Source of the DNA: DATLZC01 sp037444005
Lineage (GTDB): Bacteria; Chloroflexota; Dehalococcoidia; DSTF01; JACRBR01
Assembly (NCBI GenBank): GCA_037444005.1
Contig: JBBING010000018.1
Coordinates: 1-34,790, forward strand
Length of the DNA stretch: 34,790 nucleotides
Direction: 5' to 3'
The position numbers were made by a program, and so were the translations under genes. The notes under the pieces were generated by a model. That model was not told the DNA's origin and did no database searches. It saw only the letters and a program-made list of their open reading frames with translations. Positions 8,362 through 16,226 of this stretch are shown piece after piece (position 1 is the stretch's first letter; every line of letters starts with the position of its first letter).

Positions 8362-8877
8362 ATGGCCGAAGTCACGGACGAGCTGCGAACCCGCATCGTG
8401 AGCTACCTCACCTACAACGCCGCGAAGCCGCGCGAGGAGATCCGCGCGCTCATCGACGCCCAGCACCGCGCGCTGGTGGAGGCGCTCGATGGCGTGAGCG
8501 ACGAGCGCGCGTCCATCCGGCCGCCGGGAGACGAGTGGTGCGTCAAGGACGTCCTGCGGCACGTCATCGACGGGAAGCGCATGACCGCCCGCCTCGTCGA
8601 GCGGCTCGCGCGGGGCGAGCGGATCGACGGACGGCTTCCCCTCGGCGCGCAGGCCGACGAGCCGGGGGGCGACCTCGCTTCGCTCCTCGATGCCGCCGAG
8701 GAGGCGCACCGGGCGCTGCTGGACGTTCTCGACCGCCTGCCGGCTGAGGTCGACCGAGCGGCGACGTTCGAGCACCCCTTCTTCGGCGCGCTGGACGCGC
8801 TGCAGTGGGCCGTCTTTCAGCGCGTGCACGATGCCGACCACCACCAACAGATCCGCGCGATGCTGGCGCAGGTCTGA
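8362..8877 (+). CDS. DinB/YfiT-like four-helix metal-binding protein
   Basis: The 171-residue protein is helical throughout and fits the DinB-like superfamily, whose members are often thiol-dependent transferases or hydrolases with a three-histidine metal site. The matching residues here are His67 (in DVLRHVIDGK) and the HxxxH pair His156/His160 in HDADHHQQI. The EWCVKDVLRH stretch matches the usual family helix near the metal site. Substrate and cofactor cannot be told. ATG 8362 is chosen because GGAGGAG (8347-8353) lies eight bases upstream. The gene sits 17 bases after secF, so it may be read from the same transcript, and it converges with the Tad-like gene, whose repaired stop lies 18 bases beyond. 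Confidence 0.72.
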   Translation: MAEVTDELRTRIVSYLTYNAAKPREEIRALIDAQHRALVEALDGVSDERASIRPPGDEWCVKDVLRHVIDGKRMTARLVERLARGERIDGRLPLGAQADEPGGDLASLLDAAEEAHRALLDVLDRLPAEVDRAATFEHPFFGALDALQWAVFQRVHDADHHQQIRAMLAQV

Positions 8878-8895
8878 GTCCCGAGGTCCGGTGCG

Positions 8896-10009
8896 CTAGT
8901 CGATGAGCACGGGGCCGGAGGGGCGCCAGTGGGTTGTCGCTCTCGCCGCTCAAGTACGCCGGGTCGAAGTACGCGCGCTCCATGAAGATGGCGTAGACCC
9001 GCGTGTCCGAAGGCGGTCCTGTCCGGTCCCAGCCCGCGATGTACGCCGCCGCAAGCCCCACGATGCGGGCGGGGCTGCTGGATCCGTTGGGCAGGGCGTC
9101 GATGATGGGGACGATAACGATGCGGCCGTTTCCGATGGCGTCGGGCCCGCAGCCGCGCCGGGGCGGCTCCCACTGCTGTCCGGCGTTCGGGACGCCTACG
9201 GTGGGGTCCGAGGGGTCGGGCGTGAACGCCACGTCGCAGTATGCGAAGCCGCGACTGTCTTCGATGCCGTCGGTCTTCTCGTACGCGAATAGGGAGTTGA
9301 GCGCGTCACGGGTCGCCTGGCCCAGATTCCCCGGCTGCGTGTCGATGTAGACGCTGTCGCCTTCGGAGTACACGCCGAAATCGTCGGGTTGGCAGCCCCC
9401 GGCGATGACCTCGCGGTAGTTGTCCACGCCTCCTCCGCCGACGCGGAGGCCGTGGAAGTTGCCCGTATCCTGAAGGCCGTTGTCGACCTTGAGGAGGTAC
9501 ACCTTGCCCGTCTCGAAGCCCCAGTAGGTCCCGGACGGGCTCGTCTCCGGGCCCCGGGCTACGAGTCCCCATGGGCAGAGGGGTCCCGTGGACGCATGTA
9601 CGACGCCGGCCGTGGCCTCGCGCGTCACCATCGGCGGGTGGAGGCCCAGCATGCCCAGCAGGAACAGCCGCGGCTCCATCCGGACCGTCGCGGTGACCCG
9701 ATCCGGCCGGCCGTCGCCGTTAGTGTCCCGGTAGCTGCAGCAGTCCAGATTGCGGGTCACGTCGACGCCGTTTCGCGCCGCCGCCGCGCGAGCGGCCGCT
9801 GTCGCGTCGTCGGTCGTGCTCGCGGGGTTCATGAGCTGAATGGCCGCGGACATGACGGACGCGTCAGCGGCGTTCTGGGCGTCGCGAGCGTTGAGATAGG
9901 CGTATCCGAGGTCGATGCCGAGGCCGGCCAGCGCCGCGAGAGGGATGAGCAGCAGCGCCGCCATGACCAGGAGCTGTCCGCGCTCGCATCGGCGCCGGGG
10001 ACGGAACAC
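8896..10009 (-). CDS. TadE/TadG-like secreted or pilus-associated protein, apparent 1-base frameshift near its end
   Basis: The N-terminus (after a short basic stretch) has RGQLLVMAALLLIPLAALAG, a membrane segment, then the LGIDLGYAYLNARDAQNAADAS region that defines the putative Flp pilus-assembly TadE/G-like domain. The remaining 300 or so residues are an extracytoplasmic domain of unknown role with several cysteines. As sequenced, the frame runs on past 8896 into Arg/Ala/Pro-rich translation antisense to the DinB-like gene. Removing one base from the GGG at 8931-8933 restores a GC3-rich ending, NHWRPSGPVLID, with a stop at 8896-8898. That would give about 370 residues. The start is GTG 10009 with GGGGGA five bases upstream. 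No tad ATPase or pilin gene is nearby. The frameshift may be a sequencing error or a real mutation. Confidence 0.72.
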
Positions 10010-10049
10010 CGCGGTCCCCCTTCGGGTCGTCTGTTCGTCGTCCCCCCAT

Positions 10050-10109
10050 GTTCACCATCGACGGCCCCGCTTCGTGCGAGAACGCTCGCGCATTGACTGT
10101 ATGGTGAAC
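10050..10109. repeat. 9-bp inverted repeat between divergent genes
   Basis: GTTCACCAT (10050-10058) and ATGGTGAAC (10101-10109) are exact reverse complements 42 bases apart, between the Tad-like gene (minus) and the M1 peptidase (plus). The right copy lies inside the spacer of the peptidase promoter. They could be two sites for one regulator; chance is not excluded. Confidence 0.35.
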
Positions 10110-10120
10110 GTCGATACCAT
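10093..10120 (+). promoter_or_regulatory. Promoter of the M1 aminopeptidase gene (TTGACT-N16-TACCAT)
   Basis: TTGACT (10093-10098) and TACCAT (10115-10120) are 16 bases apart. The expected transcript start near 10127 leaves about 58 bases of leader before ATG 10185 and rules out the in-frame ATGs at 10101 and 10119 as starts from this promoter. Confidence 0.5.
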
Positions 10121-10184
10121 GAGCCGCACGCACGATCGGCCGGCCGCGGTGGCCGTTCCCCGAGCCCGCAGAGGAGTCGTATCG

Positions 10185-12749
10185 ATGGCCGAAGGACACG
10201 CCGAGTACTGCCGCTTCTCTGGGTCGCTCGCCCGGGCGTGGGCGCGTCCGTTCGCGCTGCCGGGCGACCGCCCGCGCTACGCGCGCGACCGCGTCGTCGA
10301 CGTTCGCCACACCCGCATCGAGGTCGCGCTCGATTTCGAGCGCAAGGCGATCGCGGGGTCCGTGACGCACACGTGCGCGCCCATCAACGACGGTCTCACG
10401 CGCGTGACGTTCGACGCCGTAGAGATGACCATCGAGGGAGTCCGTGACGGATCGGGACGGGAGCTCGCCTTCGACTACGGTGACGGGAAGCTCACGGTGT
10501 TTCTCGATCGTCCGTACGCTGCGGGCGAGGAGTTCCGCATCGCTATCGCCTACCGGGCGACGCCGCGCCGCGGGCTGTACTTCATCGGCCCCGACGACGC
10601 CTACCCGCACAAGCCGCGCCAGTGCTGGAGTCAGGGGCAGGACGAGGACTCGCGACACTGGTTTCCCTGCTACGACTACCCGAACGAGCGGCAGTCCAGC
10701 GAGCTGCTCGTGACCGTGCCAGCGAACATGATCGTCGTGGGCAACGGGGAGCTGGTGAGTATCCACGACGACCCTGCGAGGGGGACGCGCACTTTCCACT
10801 GGTACCAGGAGGTGCCGCACGTCGCATATCTGACCAGCGTCGTCGCGGGGGAGTTCGCGCACTGGGCGGAGCACGCCGCGGGCGTGCCGCTGCTGTACTA
10901 CGTGCCGCCCGACCGGCTCGAGGACGGCAAGCGCGCCCTGGGCCGCACCGCCGCCATGATGGAGTTTTTCTCGTCGCGAGTCGCTCCGTACCCGTACCCG
11001 AAGTACGCGCAGTCCGTGGTGGCGGACTTCATTTTCGGCGGCATGGAAAACATCTCGGCGACCACGCTGACCGAGAATGTGCTCCAGGACGAGCGCGCCC
11101 TGCCGGACTACCAGCACGCAGGGGACAGCCTGGTCGCGCACGAGCTCGCGCACCAGTGGTTCGGGGATCTTCTCACCTGCCGGGACTGGTCGCACGCCTG
11201 GCTCAACGAGGGCTTCGCCACCTACTTCGACGCGCTCTTCACGGAGTCCTACTACGGCGTTGACGAGTTCCGATATCAGCTCTTCGTGAACGCCGAGTCG
11301 TATTTCGACGAGGACACGCGGCGTTACCGCCGACCCATCGTGCAGAACGTGTACCACGAGCCCATCGACATCTTCGACAGGCACCTGTACGAGAAGGGCT
11401 CGCTGGTGCTGCACATGCTCCGATACCTGCTGGGCGATGACCTCTGGTGGAAGGCGGTGCGCGCCTATGTCGAGCGGCACCGGGGCGGCGTGGTCACGAC
11501 GCCCGACCTTCAGCGCGCTATCGAGGAAGCGACCGGCCGCAACCTCGACTGGTTCTTCGACCAGTGGGTCTACAAGGGCGGGCATCCGCAGTTCCAGGTC
11601 TCGTGGGAGTGGGACGACGCGGCGAAGCTCGCCAAGGTGACGGTCGCGCAAACCCAGACGGTGGACGACGTGACGCCGCTCTTCCGTATGCCGGTCGTCG
11701 TGGACTTTGAGCACGGGGACGGCCAGCGGACCTCCTGCCGCTTCGAGGTGTCCGAGAAGGAGCATACCTTCTACGCGTCGCTGCCCGAGAAGCCGAAGCT
11801 GGTGCGGTTCGACCCGGGGAACCAGGTGCTGAAGCGGATCGAGTTCCGGCCGGGGAAGGAGATGCTGCTGTACCAGCTCGAGCGGGACGACGACGTCATC
11901 GGGCGTATCCGTGCGGCGCAGGAGCTCGCGAAGATCGGCGGACCCGACGTCGTGGCCGCGCTGAAGCGCGCCGTGCTGGAGGACCCCTTCTGGGGTGTGC
12001 GGAACCGGGCGGCGCGAGCCCTCGGCTCCATGCGCACGGAGAGCGCGCTCGACGCGCTCATCGAGTGTCTGCCGCAGGTCGAGCATCCTCGGGCGCGTCG
12101 GGGCGTCGTCATGGCGTTGGGCGAGTATCGGTCCGAGAAGGCCGCCGACGCGCTCATCGCTCTGCTCGACCGGGGCGACCCGTCCTACTACGTGGAGGGG
12201 GAGGCGGCGAAGTCGCTCGGCAAGACGCGCTCCCCCCGAGCGTTCGAGACGCTCCTGAAGCAGCTCGAGAAGCCCTCGCACAACGAAGTGATCCGGATGC
12301 TGACGTTCGAGGGCTTCGGGGAGCTGAAGGACGACCGCGCGATCCCGGTCTGTCAGGAGTGGACCGCATATGGCCGGCCGCCGCGGGCGCGTCAGGCCGC
12401 GACGCTGGCGCTCGGCAAGCTCGGCGAGGACAAGGCCGATGTCACCGACTTCCTGACCCGGCTGTTGACCGACCCCTGGCTCCACGTGCGGCTGAACGCC
12501 GCCATCGCCCTAGGCGAACGGAAGGACGAGCGCGCCATCCCGCATCTCGAACGCGCGGCGTCGACCGACCTCGACGGCCGCGTCGTCCGCCACGCCCGCG
12601 AGGCCATCGCACGCATCCGCGAGGGCAAGGACAAGGGCGAGGAGGTGAAGAAGCTCCGCGCCGACGTGGACCGGCTGCTCGAAGAAAACAAGGTCCTCCG
12701 CGACCGTCTCGAGAAGATCGAAGCGCGTCTCGGGACCGGCCCCGCCTGA
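10185..12749 (+). CDS. M1-family metallo-aminopeptidase with C-terminal HEAT repeats and coiled coil
   Basis: M1 enzymes are zinc aminopeptidases that trim N-terminal residues from peptides. The 854-residue protein has the N-terminal beta domain, the substrate-binding GGMEN (residues 285-289), the zinc motif HELAH (319-323) and the third ligand Glu342, at the canonical 18-residue spacing. Instead of the usual ERAP-like C-terminal domain it carries about six or seven HEAT/PBS-lyase-type helical repeats (roughly 570-815). A charged coiled coil ends the protein (about 815-850, KKLRADVDRLLEENKVLRDR). ATG 10185 is preferred because GAGGAG (10171-10176) is eight bases upstream; in-frame ATGs lie further up. 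No signal peptide is seen, so it is probably cytoplasmic. A HAD gene follows after 27 bases. Confidence 0.9.
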   Translation: MAEGHAEYCRFSGSLARAWARPFALPGDRPRYARDRVVDVRHTRIEVALDFERKAIAGSVTHTCAPINDGLTRVTFDAVEMTIEGVRDGSGRELAFDYGDGKLTVFLDRPYAAGEEFRIAIAYRATPRRGLYFIGPDDAYPHKPRQCWSQGQDEDSRHWFPCYDYPNERQSSELLVTVPANMIVVGNGELVSIHDDPARGTRTFHWYQEVPHVAYLTSVVAGEFAHWAEHAAGVPLLYYVPPDRLEDGKRALGRTAAMMEFFSSRVAPYPYPKYAQSVVADFIFGGMENISATTLTENVLQDERALPDYQHAGDSLVAHELAHQWFGDLLTCRDWSHAWLNEGFATYFDALFTESYYGVDEFRYQLFVNAESYFDEDTRRYRRPIVQNVYHEPIDIFDRHLYEKGSLVLHMLRYLLGDDLWWKAVRAYVERHRGGVVTTPDLQRAIEEATGRNLDWFFDQWVYKGGHPQFQVSWEWDDAAKLAKVTVAQTQTVDDVTPLFRMPVVVDFEHGDGQRTSCRFEVSEKEHTFYASLPEKPKLVRFDPGNQVLKRIEFRPGKEMLLYQLERDDDVIGRIRAAQELAKIGGPDVVAALKRAVLEDPFWGVRNRAARALGSMRTESALDALIECLPQVEHPRARRGVVMALGEYRSEKAADALIALLDRGDPSYYVEGEAAKSLGKTRSPRAFETLLKQLEKPSHNEVIRMLTFEGFGELKDDRAIPVCQEWTAYGRPPRARQAATLALGKLGEDKADVTDFLTRLLTDPWLHVRLNAAIALGERKDERAIPHLERAASTDLDGRVVRHAREAIARIREGKDKGEEVKKLRADVDRLLEENKVLRDRLEKIEARLGTGPA

Positions 12750-12761
12750 GTTCTCGCCCTC

Positions 12762-12770
12762 TGCTACGCT
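12762..12770 (+). promoter_or_regulatory. Extended -10 box (TGC-TACGCT) for the HAD gene
   Basis: TACGCT (12765-12770) carries an upstream TGC and ends six bases before the GTG start at 12777. It would give a leaderless mRNA. No clear -35 is present. Confidence 0.35.
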
Positions 12771-12776
12771 GAGGGC

Positions 12777-13553
12777 GTGCGATACCGTGCGGTCATTCTC
12801 GACCTCGGACACACGGTGTGGGGTTGGCCCGACGACGCCGACGCCGGCCCGATTCTCGAACGCTCGTACGGCGCCATCGTCGCGCGGCTGCGTGACGTCT
12901 TCCCGGCGGCGCCGGTGCCCGACGCTGATGTCCTGCGCCGCGCCGTCGCCGACGCGCTCCGGGCCGAGCACGAGTCGTTCCTCCGCCGGAACGCGGGCCT
13001 GCTGGAGAGCGGTTCCTGGGACGACGGTCGCCTGGAGCAGCCGCGGACCGAGACCCTGTACCGTGCCCTCTTGTGGGAGCTCGCAGGCGTCGAGCCCGAC
13101 GACGACCTGCTCGCCTGGGTCATCGACACGTCGCTCGCGGCCGAGATCGAGCTTCTACAGGTCGATCCGGACACGGTCGAGGCGGTGGAGGCGCTCCATC
13201 GAGCTGGCGTGCGGCTGGGCGCCGTCACGAACACGTATCAGACGGAGCGCGGCATCCGCCGGGCGCTGCGCATACACGGCCTCGAGCCGTACTTCAGCGC
13301 CGTGGTCGTGTCCGCCGACCTCGGGTTTCGCAAGCCACACCCGTTCCTGTACCGCGCCGCTGTCGAGCGGCTCGGCGTCTCGCCGCGCGAGTGCCTGTTC
13401 GTCGGCGATCGGGTGCTGGAGGACGTACGGGGCCCGAAGGCGGTCGGCATGAGGGCGGCGCTCTGCCACCGCTGGCGTCAGGAGCCGCCCGACGGCGCGC
13501 CGGACCACGTGATCGGGCGGCTCTCGGATCTCCCCGCGATCGTTCTGGGGTGA
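12777..13553 (+). CDS. HAD-superfamily hydrolase
   Basis: A 258-residue phosphatase-like protein with a helical cap. Motif I reads ILDLGHTVW, with nucleophile Asp9 but Gly at the position two further on (residue 11), where most HAD phosphatases carry the acid-base Asp. Such Gly variants exist in some HAD groups, so activity is not excluded. Motif II is VTNT (Thr150), motif III is FRKPHP (Lys186) and motif IV is GDRVLEDV (Asp211, Asp216). The overall layout fits haloacid-dehalogenase or phosphoglycolate-phosphatase-like members; the substrate is unknown. The GTG start has a -10-like box six bases upstream and no Shine-Dalgarno. The gene is convergent with the acyl-CoA dehydrogenase-like gene, leaving only four bases between the two stops. 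Confidence 0.85.
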   Translation: MRYRAVILDLGHTVWGWPDDADAGPILERSYGAIVARLRDVFPAAPVPDADVLRRAVADALRAEHESFLRRNAGLLESGSWDDGRLEQPRTETLYRALLWELAGVEPDDDLLAWVIDTSLAAEIELLQVDPDTVEAVEALHRAGVRLGAVTNTYQTERGIRRALRIHGLEPYFSAVVVSADLGFRKPHPFLYRAAVERLGVSPRECLFVGDRVLEDVRGPKAVGMRAALCHRWRQEPPDGAPDHVIGRLSDLPAIVLG

Positions 13554-13557
13554 CGCC

Positions 13558-14775
13558 TCACCCCCAACGGGGCTCGTGGCCGAACGGGATGCCCAGGGCC
13601 CGCTTCCCGATGAGCTCGCGGGCGACGTCGTTGCCGAACGGGTGGAACGGGCCGGCCCGCACGTCGCGGTAGTGCCGTTGCAACGGGTGCCGGCGGAACA
13701 GGCTCACCGCCCCCACGATGCTCATGGCGCGGTCGACCACCTGGACGGCCGTGTTCGTGGCGAGGTACTTGGGCGCCGCGAGGTATGCGAGGTCCGCGGG
13801 ATCGCGATAGCGGCCCTCCATCCACTCGCGCGCCGTCTTCAGGGTCAGGGCGCGGGCGGCGGCCAGGCTCACCTCCATGTCTGCGGCTGCGAACTGGATG
13901 CCGGGCAAGTGCGCGATGGGCCGCTCCAGTACGACGGGGCGCCGTTCGCGGGCGAAGCGCAGCGCGAAGTCCCGCGCCGCGATGGCGATTCCCGTGTACA
14001 CCGACGCGACGCTCAGCGAGAACCAGGCGAACAGCACGTTAGCGCTGGCGTCGACGTTGCCCGGCAGGCGTGTGCTCACCAGCGCCTGCTCGGGCACCCA
14101 CGCGTTCTCCAGAACGAGGTCGTGGCTCGCGGTCGCCCGCATGGACATCGTGTCCCACGTCTCGACGACGCGCAGCCCCTCGGTCGCCCTCGGGGCGAGG
14201 AAGGTGCCGATGACGGGCTCGCCGTCGGGGCCGGGCGTCGTGGCGTTGATGGCGAAGAAATCGATGATTGGCGCCATCGACGTAAACGTCTTGCGCCCGT
14301 TGAGGACGAACCCCGGCGCGCCGGTCGAGGGATGTTTCGCGGGTTCGGCGCGCGTCGTGGGGAAGCCCCAGTTCCCACCGATCTCCTGCTCAGTGAAGCC
14401 GCCGCCGAGGATCCAGCCTTGCTGCGCGATCATCGACATCGCGAGCGTCGCCTGCGGCGTAGCGGCGTTCGCGGCGTCGCGCATCGTGCCCAGCGCGAAG
14501 AGGTGCATGTTCACGGCGAGCGCGGTGGCGCCGCATCCCTGGGCCAGCCGTTCCTGGCACAGACACAGATCGAGCAGCGACCCGCCCAGGCCGCCCAGGG
14601 ATTCGTCCACCGGGAGCGCTGTGTAGCGCTCGCGCTTCATCGCCTCGAAGTTCTCGAAGGGGAAGGTGTTCTCGCGGTCGTGCTCGTCGGCCCGCGTGGC
14701 GAAGTCATCGGCCAGCCGGCCGGCCAGGGCCACGAGACGTTCCGTGCGCTGCGGATCGGGAGAGAGGATGTCCAT
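13558..14775 (-). CDS. Acyl-CoA dehydrogenase-like flavoprotein lacking the usual catalytic Glu
   Basis: The 405-residue protein has the acyl-CoA dehydrogenase fold: helical N-terminal domain, a beta domain with FTEQEIGGNWG and GRKTFTSMAP, and a C-terminal helical domain. In ordinary members the base that starts alpha,beta-dehydrogenation is a Glu in a YEGT-type segment after the RD motif. Here the same place reads YRDVRAGPFHPFGND (PFHPFGND at about residues 377-384), with no Glu. It may use another base, act as a flavin-dependent monooxygenase-like relative, or bind a special substrate. The start is ATG 14775; the ribosome site is only a GGGGG run. It lies 84 bases after the NylC-like gene on the same strand, with a possible promoter in between. 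Confidence 0.82.
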   Translation of the reverse strand: MDILSPDPQRTERLVALAGRLADDFATRADEHDRENTFPFENFEAMKRERYTALPVDESLGGLGGSLLDLCLCQERLAQGCGATALAVNMHLFALGTMRDAANAATPQATLAMSMIAQQGWILGGGFTEQEIGGNWGFPTTRAEPAKHPSTGAPGFVLNGRKTFTSMAPIIDFFAINATTPGPDGEPVIGTFLAPRATEGLRVVETWDTMSMRATASHDLVLENAWVPEQALVSTRLPGNVDASANVLFAWFSLSVASVYTGIAIAARDFALRFARERRPVVLERPIAHLPGIQFAAADMEVSLAAARALTLKTAREWMEGRYRDPADLAYLAAPKYLATNTAVQVVDRAMSIVGAVSLFRRHPLQRHYRDVRAGPFHPFGNDVARELIGKRALGIPFGHEPRWG

Positions 14776-14818
14776 GGCGGCCCCCGGAACGACGCTCGAT
14801 GCGGCTGAATCTGACCGG

Positions 14819-14847
14819 AGTGTAGGGCCATGCGACGTCGAGGTCGA
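14819..14847 (-). promoter_or_regulatory. Possible promoter of the acyl-CoA dehydrogenase-like gene
   Basis: On the minus strand TACACT (14824-14819) follows TCGACC by about 17 bases. It would give a leader of roughly 37 bases before ATG 14775. The -35 match is only moderate. Confidence 0.3.
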
Positions 14848-14859
14848 GCGGCAGACGCA

Positions 14860-15864
14860 TCAATCGGGGGACAGCGCCCGCCACTCGGCGGCAGAAGGGA
14901 TGCCCGCTAGGCCGGTGGCCGCGTGTACGGCGCGCAACACTGCGCGCTCGACAGCGAGCGGCGCCAGGGCCTGCACGGCGCGCTCGCCCGCGACGTCGAC
15001 CTCGAGTTCTCCCGTCGCGAGAGCGAACACGGCGTCGCCGTCGCCCATGGCGTGGGCCGGGACGATGGTCCGGGCGAGGCCGTCGTGCGCGACCGTCGCG
15101 AGCCGGTTCGCCTGCTCCTTCGTGAGCCGGACGTTGGTGGCGACGACGACGAGGGTCGTGTGCTCGCGGCCAGTGTCGGGACGGTCGAAGCGCCACGCGC
15201 GCCCCTGACGGATGACATCGAGGCTGCGCTCGAAGCGGCCGGGCTCCGCGCGGGGCCCCGCCACGAGCGCCCCCGTCGATGGGTCGACGATGTCGCCGGC
15301 GGCGTTCACCGCCGCGAGCGCGCCGACCACGACGCCGCCCGGCAGGCGTTCCGCCGCGGTGCCGACGCCGCCCTTGAGGGCGTGGTCCATTCCCAGCGTC
15401 TTGGCGACGGTGGCGCCTGTGCCCGCTCCCACGGAGCCCTCCGACACGGGTCCGTCGGAGGCAGCCTCCGCGGCCCGGTAGCCGTCCTCCGGGCCGGGGT
15501 GGACGTCGGGCCGGCCGATGGCGAGGTCCATCAGGATGGCGGCGGGCACGATGGGGATATGGCGGCCCGCGTAGAAGAAGCCCACGCCGCGCTCGGCGAG
15601 GTAGCGCATGACGCCGTCGGCCGCCGCCAGGCCGAAGGCGCTGCCGCCGGCGAGCACGACGGCGTGGACCACCCCGACGAGATTGCCGGGCCGGAGGGCG
15701 TCGGTTTCGCGGGTCCCAGGTGCGGCGCCTCGGACATCGACGCCGCCGACCGCTCCGGCCTCGCACAGAACGACGGTGCATCCGGTGGCGGCGTCGAGGT
15801 CGGTCGTATGCCCGACCCGGATGCCCCGAACGGCGGTGATGGTGTCGAGCGGTTCTTCGGCCAC
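14860..15864 (-). CDS. P1 (DmpA/NylC, S58) family peptidase or amidohydrolase
   Basis: Members are N-terminal-nucleophile enzymes that cut themselves to expose a Ser or Thr, then hydrolyse N-terminal residues or amide oligomers. The 334-residue protein has the ITAVRGIRVGHTTD start, AVVLAGGSAFGLAAADGV, and SVGAGTGATVAK. Its HTTLVVVATNVRLTKEQ segment lines up with the self-cleavage region of NylC (nylon-oligomer hydrolase), followed by the shared GDGDAVFALAT stretch. By that alignment, recalled from memory, Thr236 would be the nucleophile. This groups it closer to NylC than to DmpA, whose nucleophile is Ser. The natural substrate is unknown. The start is GTG 15864, ten bases after a TATAAT box. 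No signal peptide is seen. It is divergent from the small 15951 gene. Confidence 0.85.
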   Translation of the reverse strand: MAEEPLDTITAVRGIRVGHTTDLDAATGCTVVLCEAGAVGGVDVRGAAPGTRETDALRPGNLVGVVHAVVLAGGSAFGLAAADGVMRYLAERGVGFFYAGRHIPIVPAAILMDLAIGRPDVHPGPEDGYRAAEAASDGPVSEGSVGAGTGATVAKTLGMDHALKGGVGTAAERLPGGVVVGALAAVNAAGDIVDPSTGALVAGPRAEPGRFERSLDVIRQGRAWRFDRPDTGREHTTLVVVATNVRLTKEQANRLATVAHDGLARTIVPAHAMGDGDAVFALATGELEVDVAGERAVQALAPLAVERAVLRAVHAATGLAGIPSAAEWRALSPD

Positions 15865-15888
15865 GTTCGGGCCGATTATAGGCCGAAC
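15865..15888 (-). promoter_or_regulatory. TATAAT -10 box framed by an inverted repeat
   Basis: On the minus strand TATAAT (15880-15875) lies ten bases before the GTG start. It is flanked by GTTCGGGCC (15865-15873) and GGCCGAAC (15881-15888), which are complementary except for one extra G. The repeat brackets the -10 box as an operator would. No good -35 is seen. Confidence 0.45.
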
Positions 15889-15938
15889 GGGCGTCGTGGC
15901 GCCCGCCGTGCGTCCTGCAAGCGCGACGCCGCGCCGTC

Positions 15939-15944
15939 TATACT
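15939..15944 (+). promoter_or_regulatory. -10 box (TATACT) for a leaderless mRNA
   Basis: TATACT ends six bases before the ATG at 15951. No Shine-Dalgarno lies between them, so the 15951-ccdA pair is likely read from a leaderless transcript. The -35 is weak. Confidence 0.42.
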
Positions 15945-15950
15945 GAACCG

Positions 15951-16220
15951 ATGGTCCGGGTCGACGAGGAGCGAAAGCGCGCCTACCGGGAGGCGTACGC
16001 CGCCTGGCAGGAGCAACTGGAGGCGCTCCATCGCGTCTTTCTCGACGGGGAGCCCATGGACCCGCCGAAGCTCAAGGGGCTCCTGAACCGCGAAAGCCGC
16101 GCCAAGGCCCGCTACGACGAGGCCCGCCGTCGTCTGCTCGGGCTGACGGAAGAAGTTCTCGATCCGTTCGCCGAGAGTGCGCAGGATCACGGAAGCGGCG
16201 GCCCCGGCGAGGCATCGTGA
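15951..16220 (+). CDS. Small helical protein of unknown function upstream of ccdA
   Basis: I do not recognise this 89-residue protein. It is rich in Arg, Glu and Ala with two likely amphipathic helices (about residues 4-30 and 40-75) and has no cysteine, signal peptide or membrane segment. Codon use matches its neighbours, with strongly GC-ending third positions, which supports it being real. ATG 15951 sits six bases after a TATACT box. The stop is six bases before the ccdA ATG, so the two genes are almost surely one transcript. The conserved-looking stretch EPMDPPKLKGLLNRESRAK may be its family signature. Confidence 0.7.
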   Translation: MVRVDEERKRAYREAYAAWQEQLEALHRVFLDGEPMDPPKLKGLLNRESRAKARYDEARRRLLGLTEEVLDPFAESAQDHGSGGPGEAS

Positions 16221-16226
16221 GGTGAC

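Noticed and set aside
8564..8895. C-terminal extension of the Tad-like protein antisense to the DinB-like gene
   Set aside because: Arg/Ala/Pro-rich sequence with poor third-position GC; a one-base correction gives a natural stop at 8896.
9864..12485. Long minus-strand open frame over the M1 peptidase
   Set aside because: It is antisense to a complete M1 gene and joins the Tad-like gene start only by chance; it has no domain.
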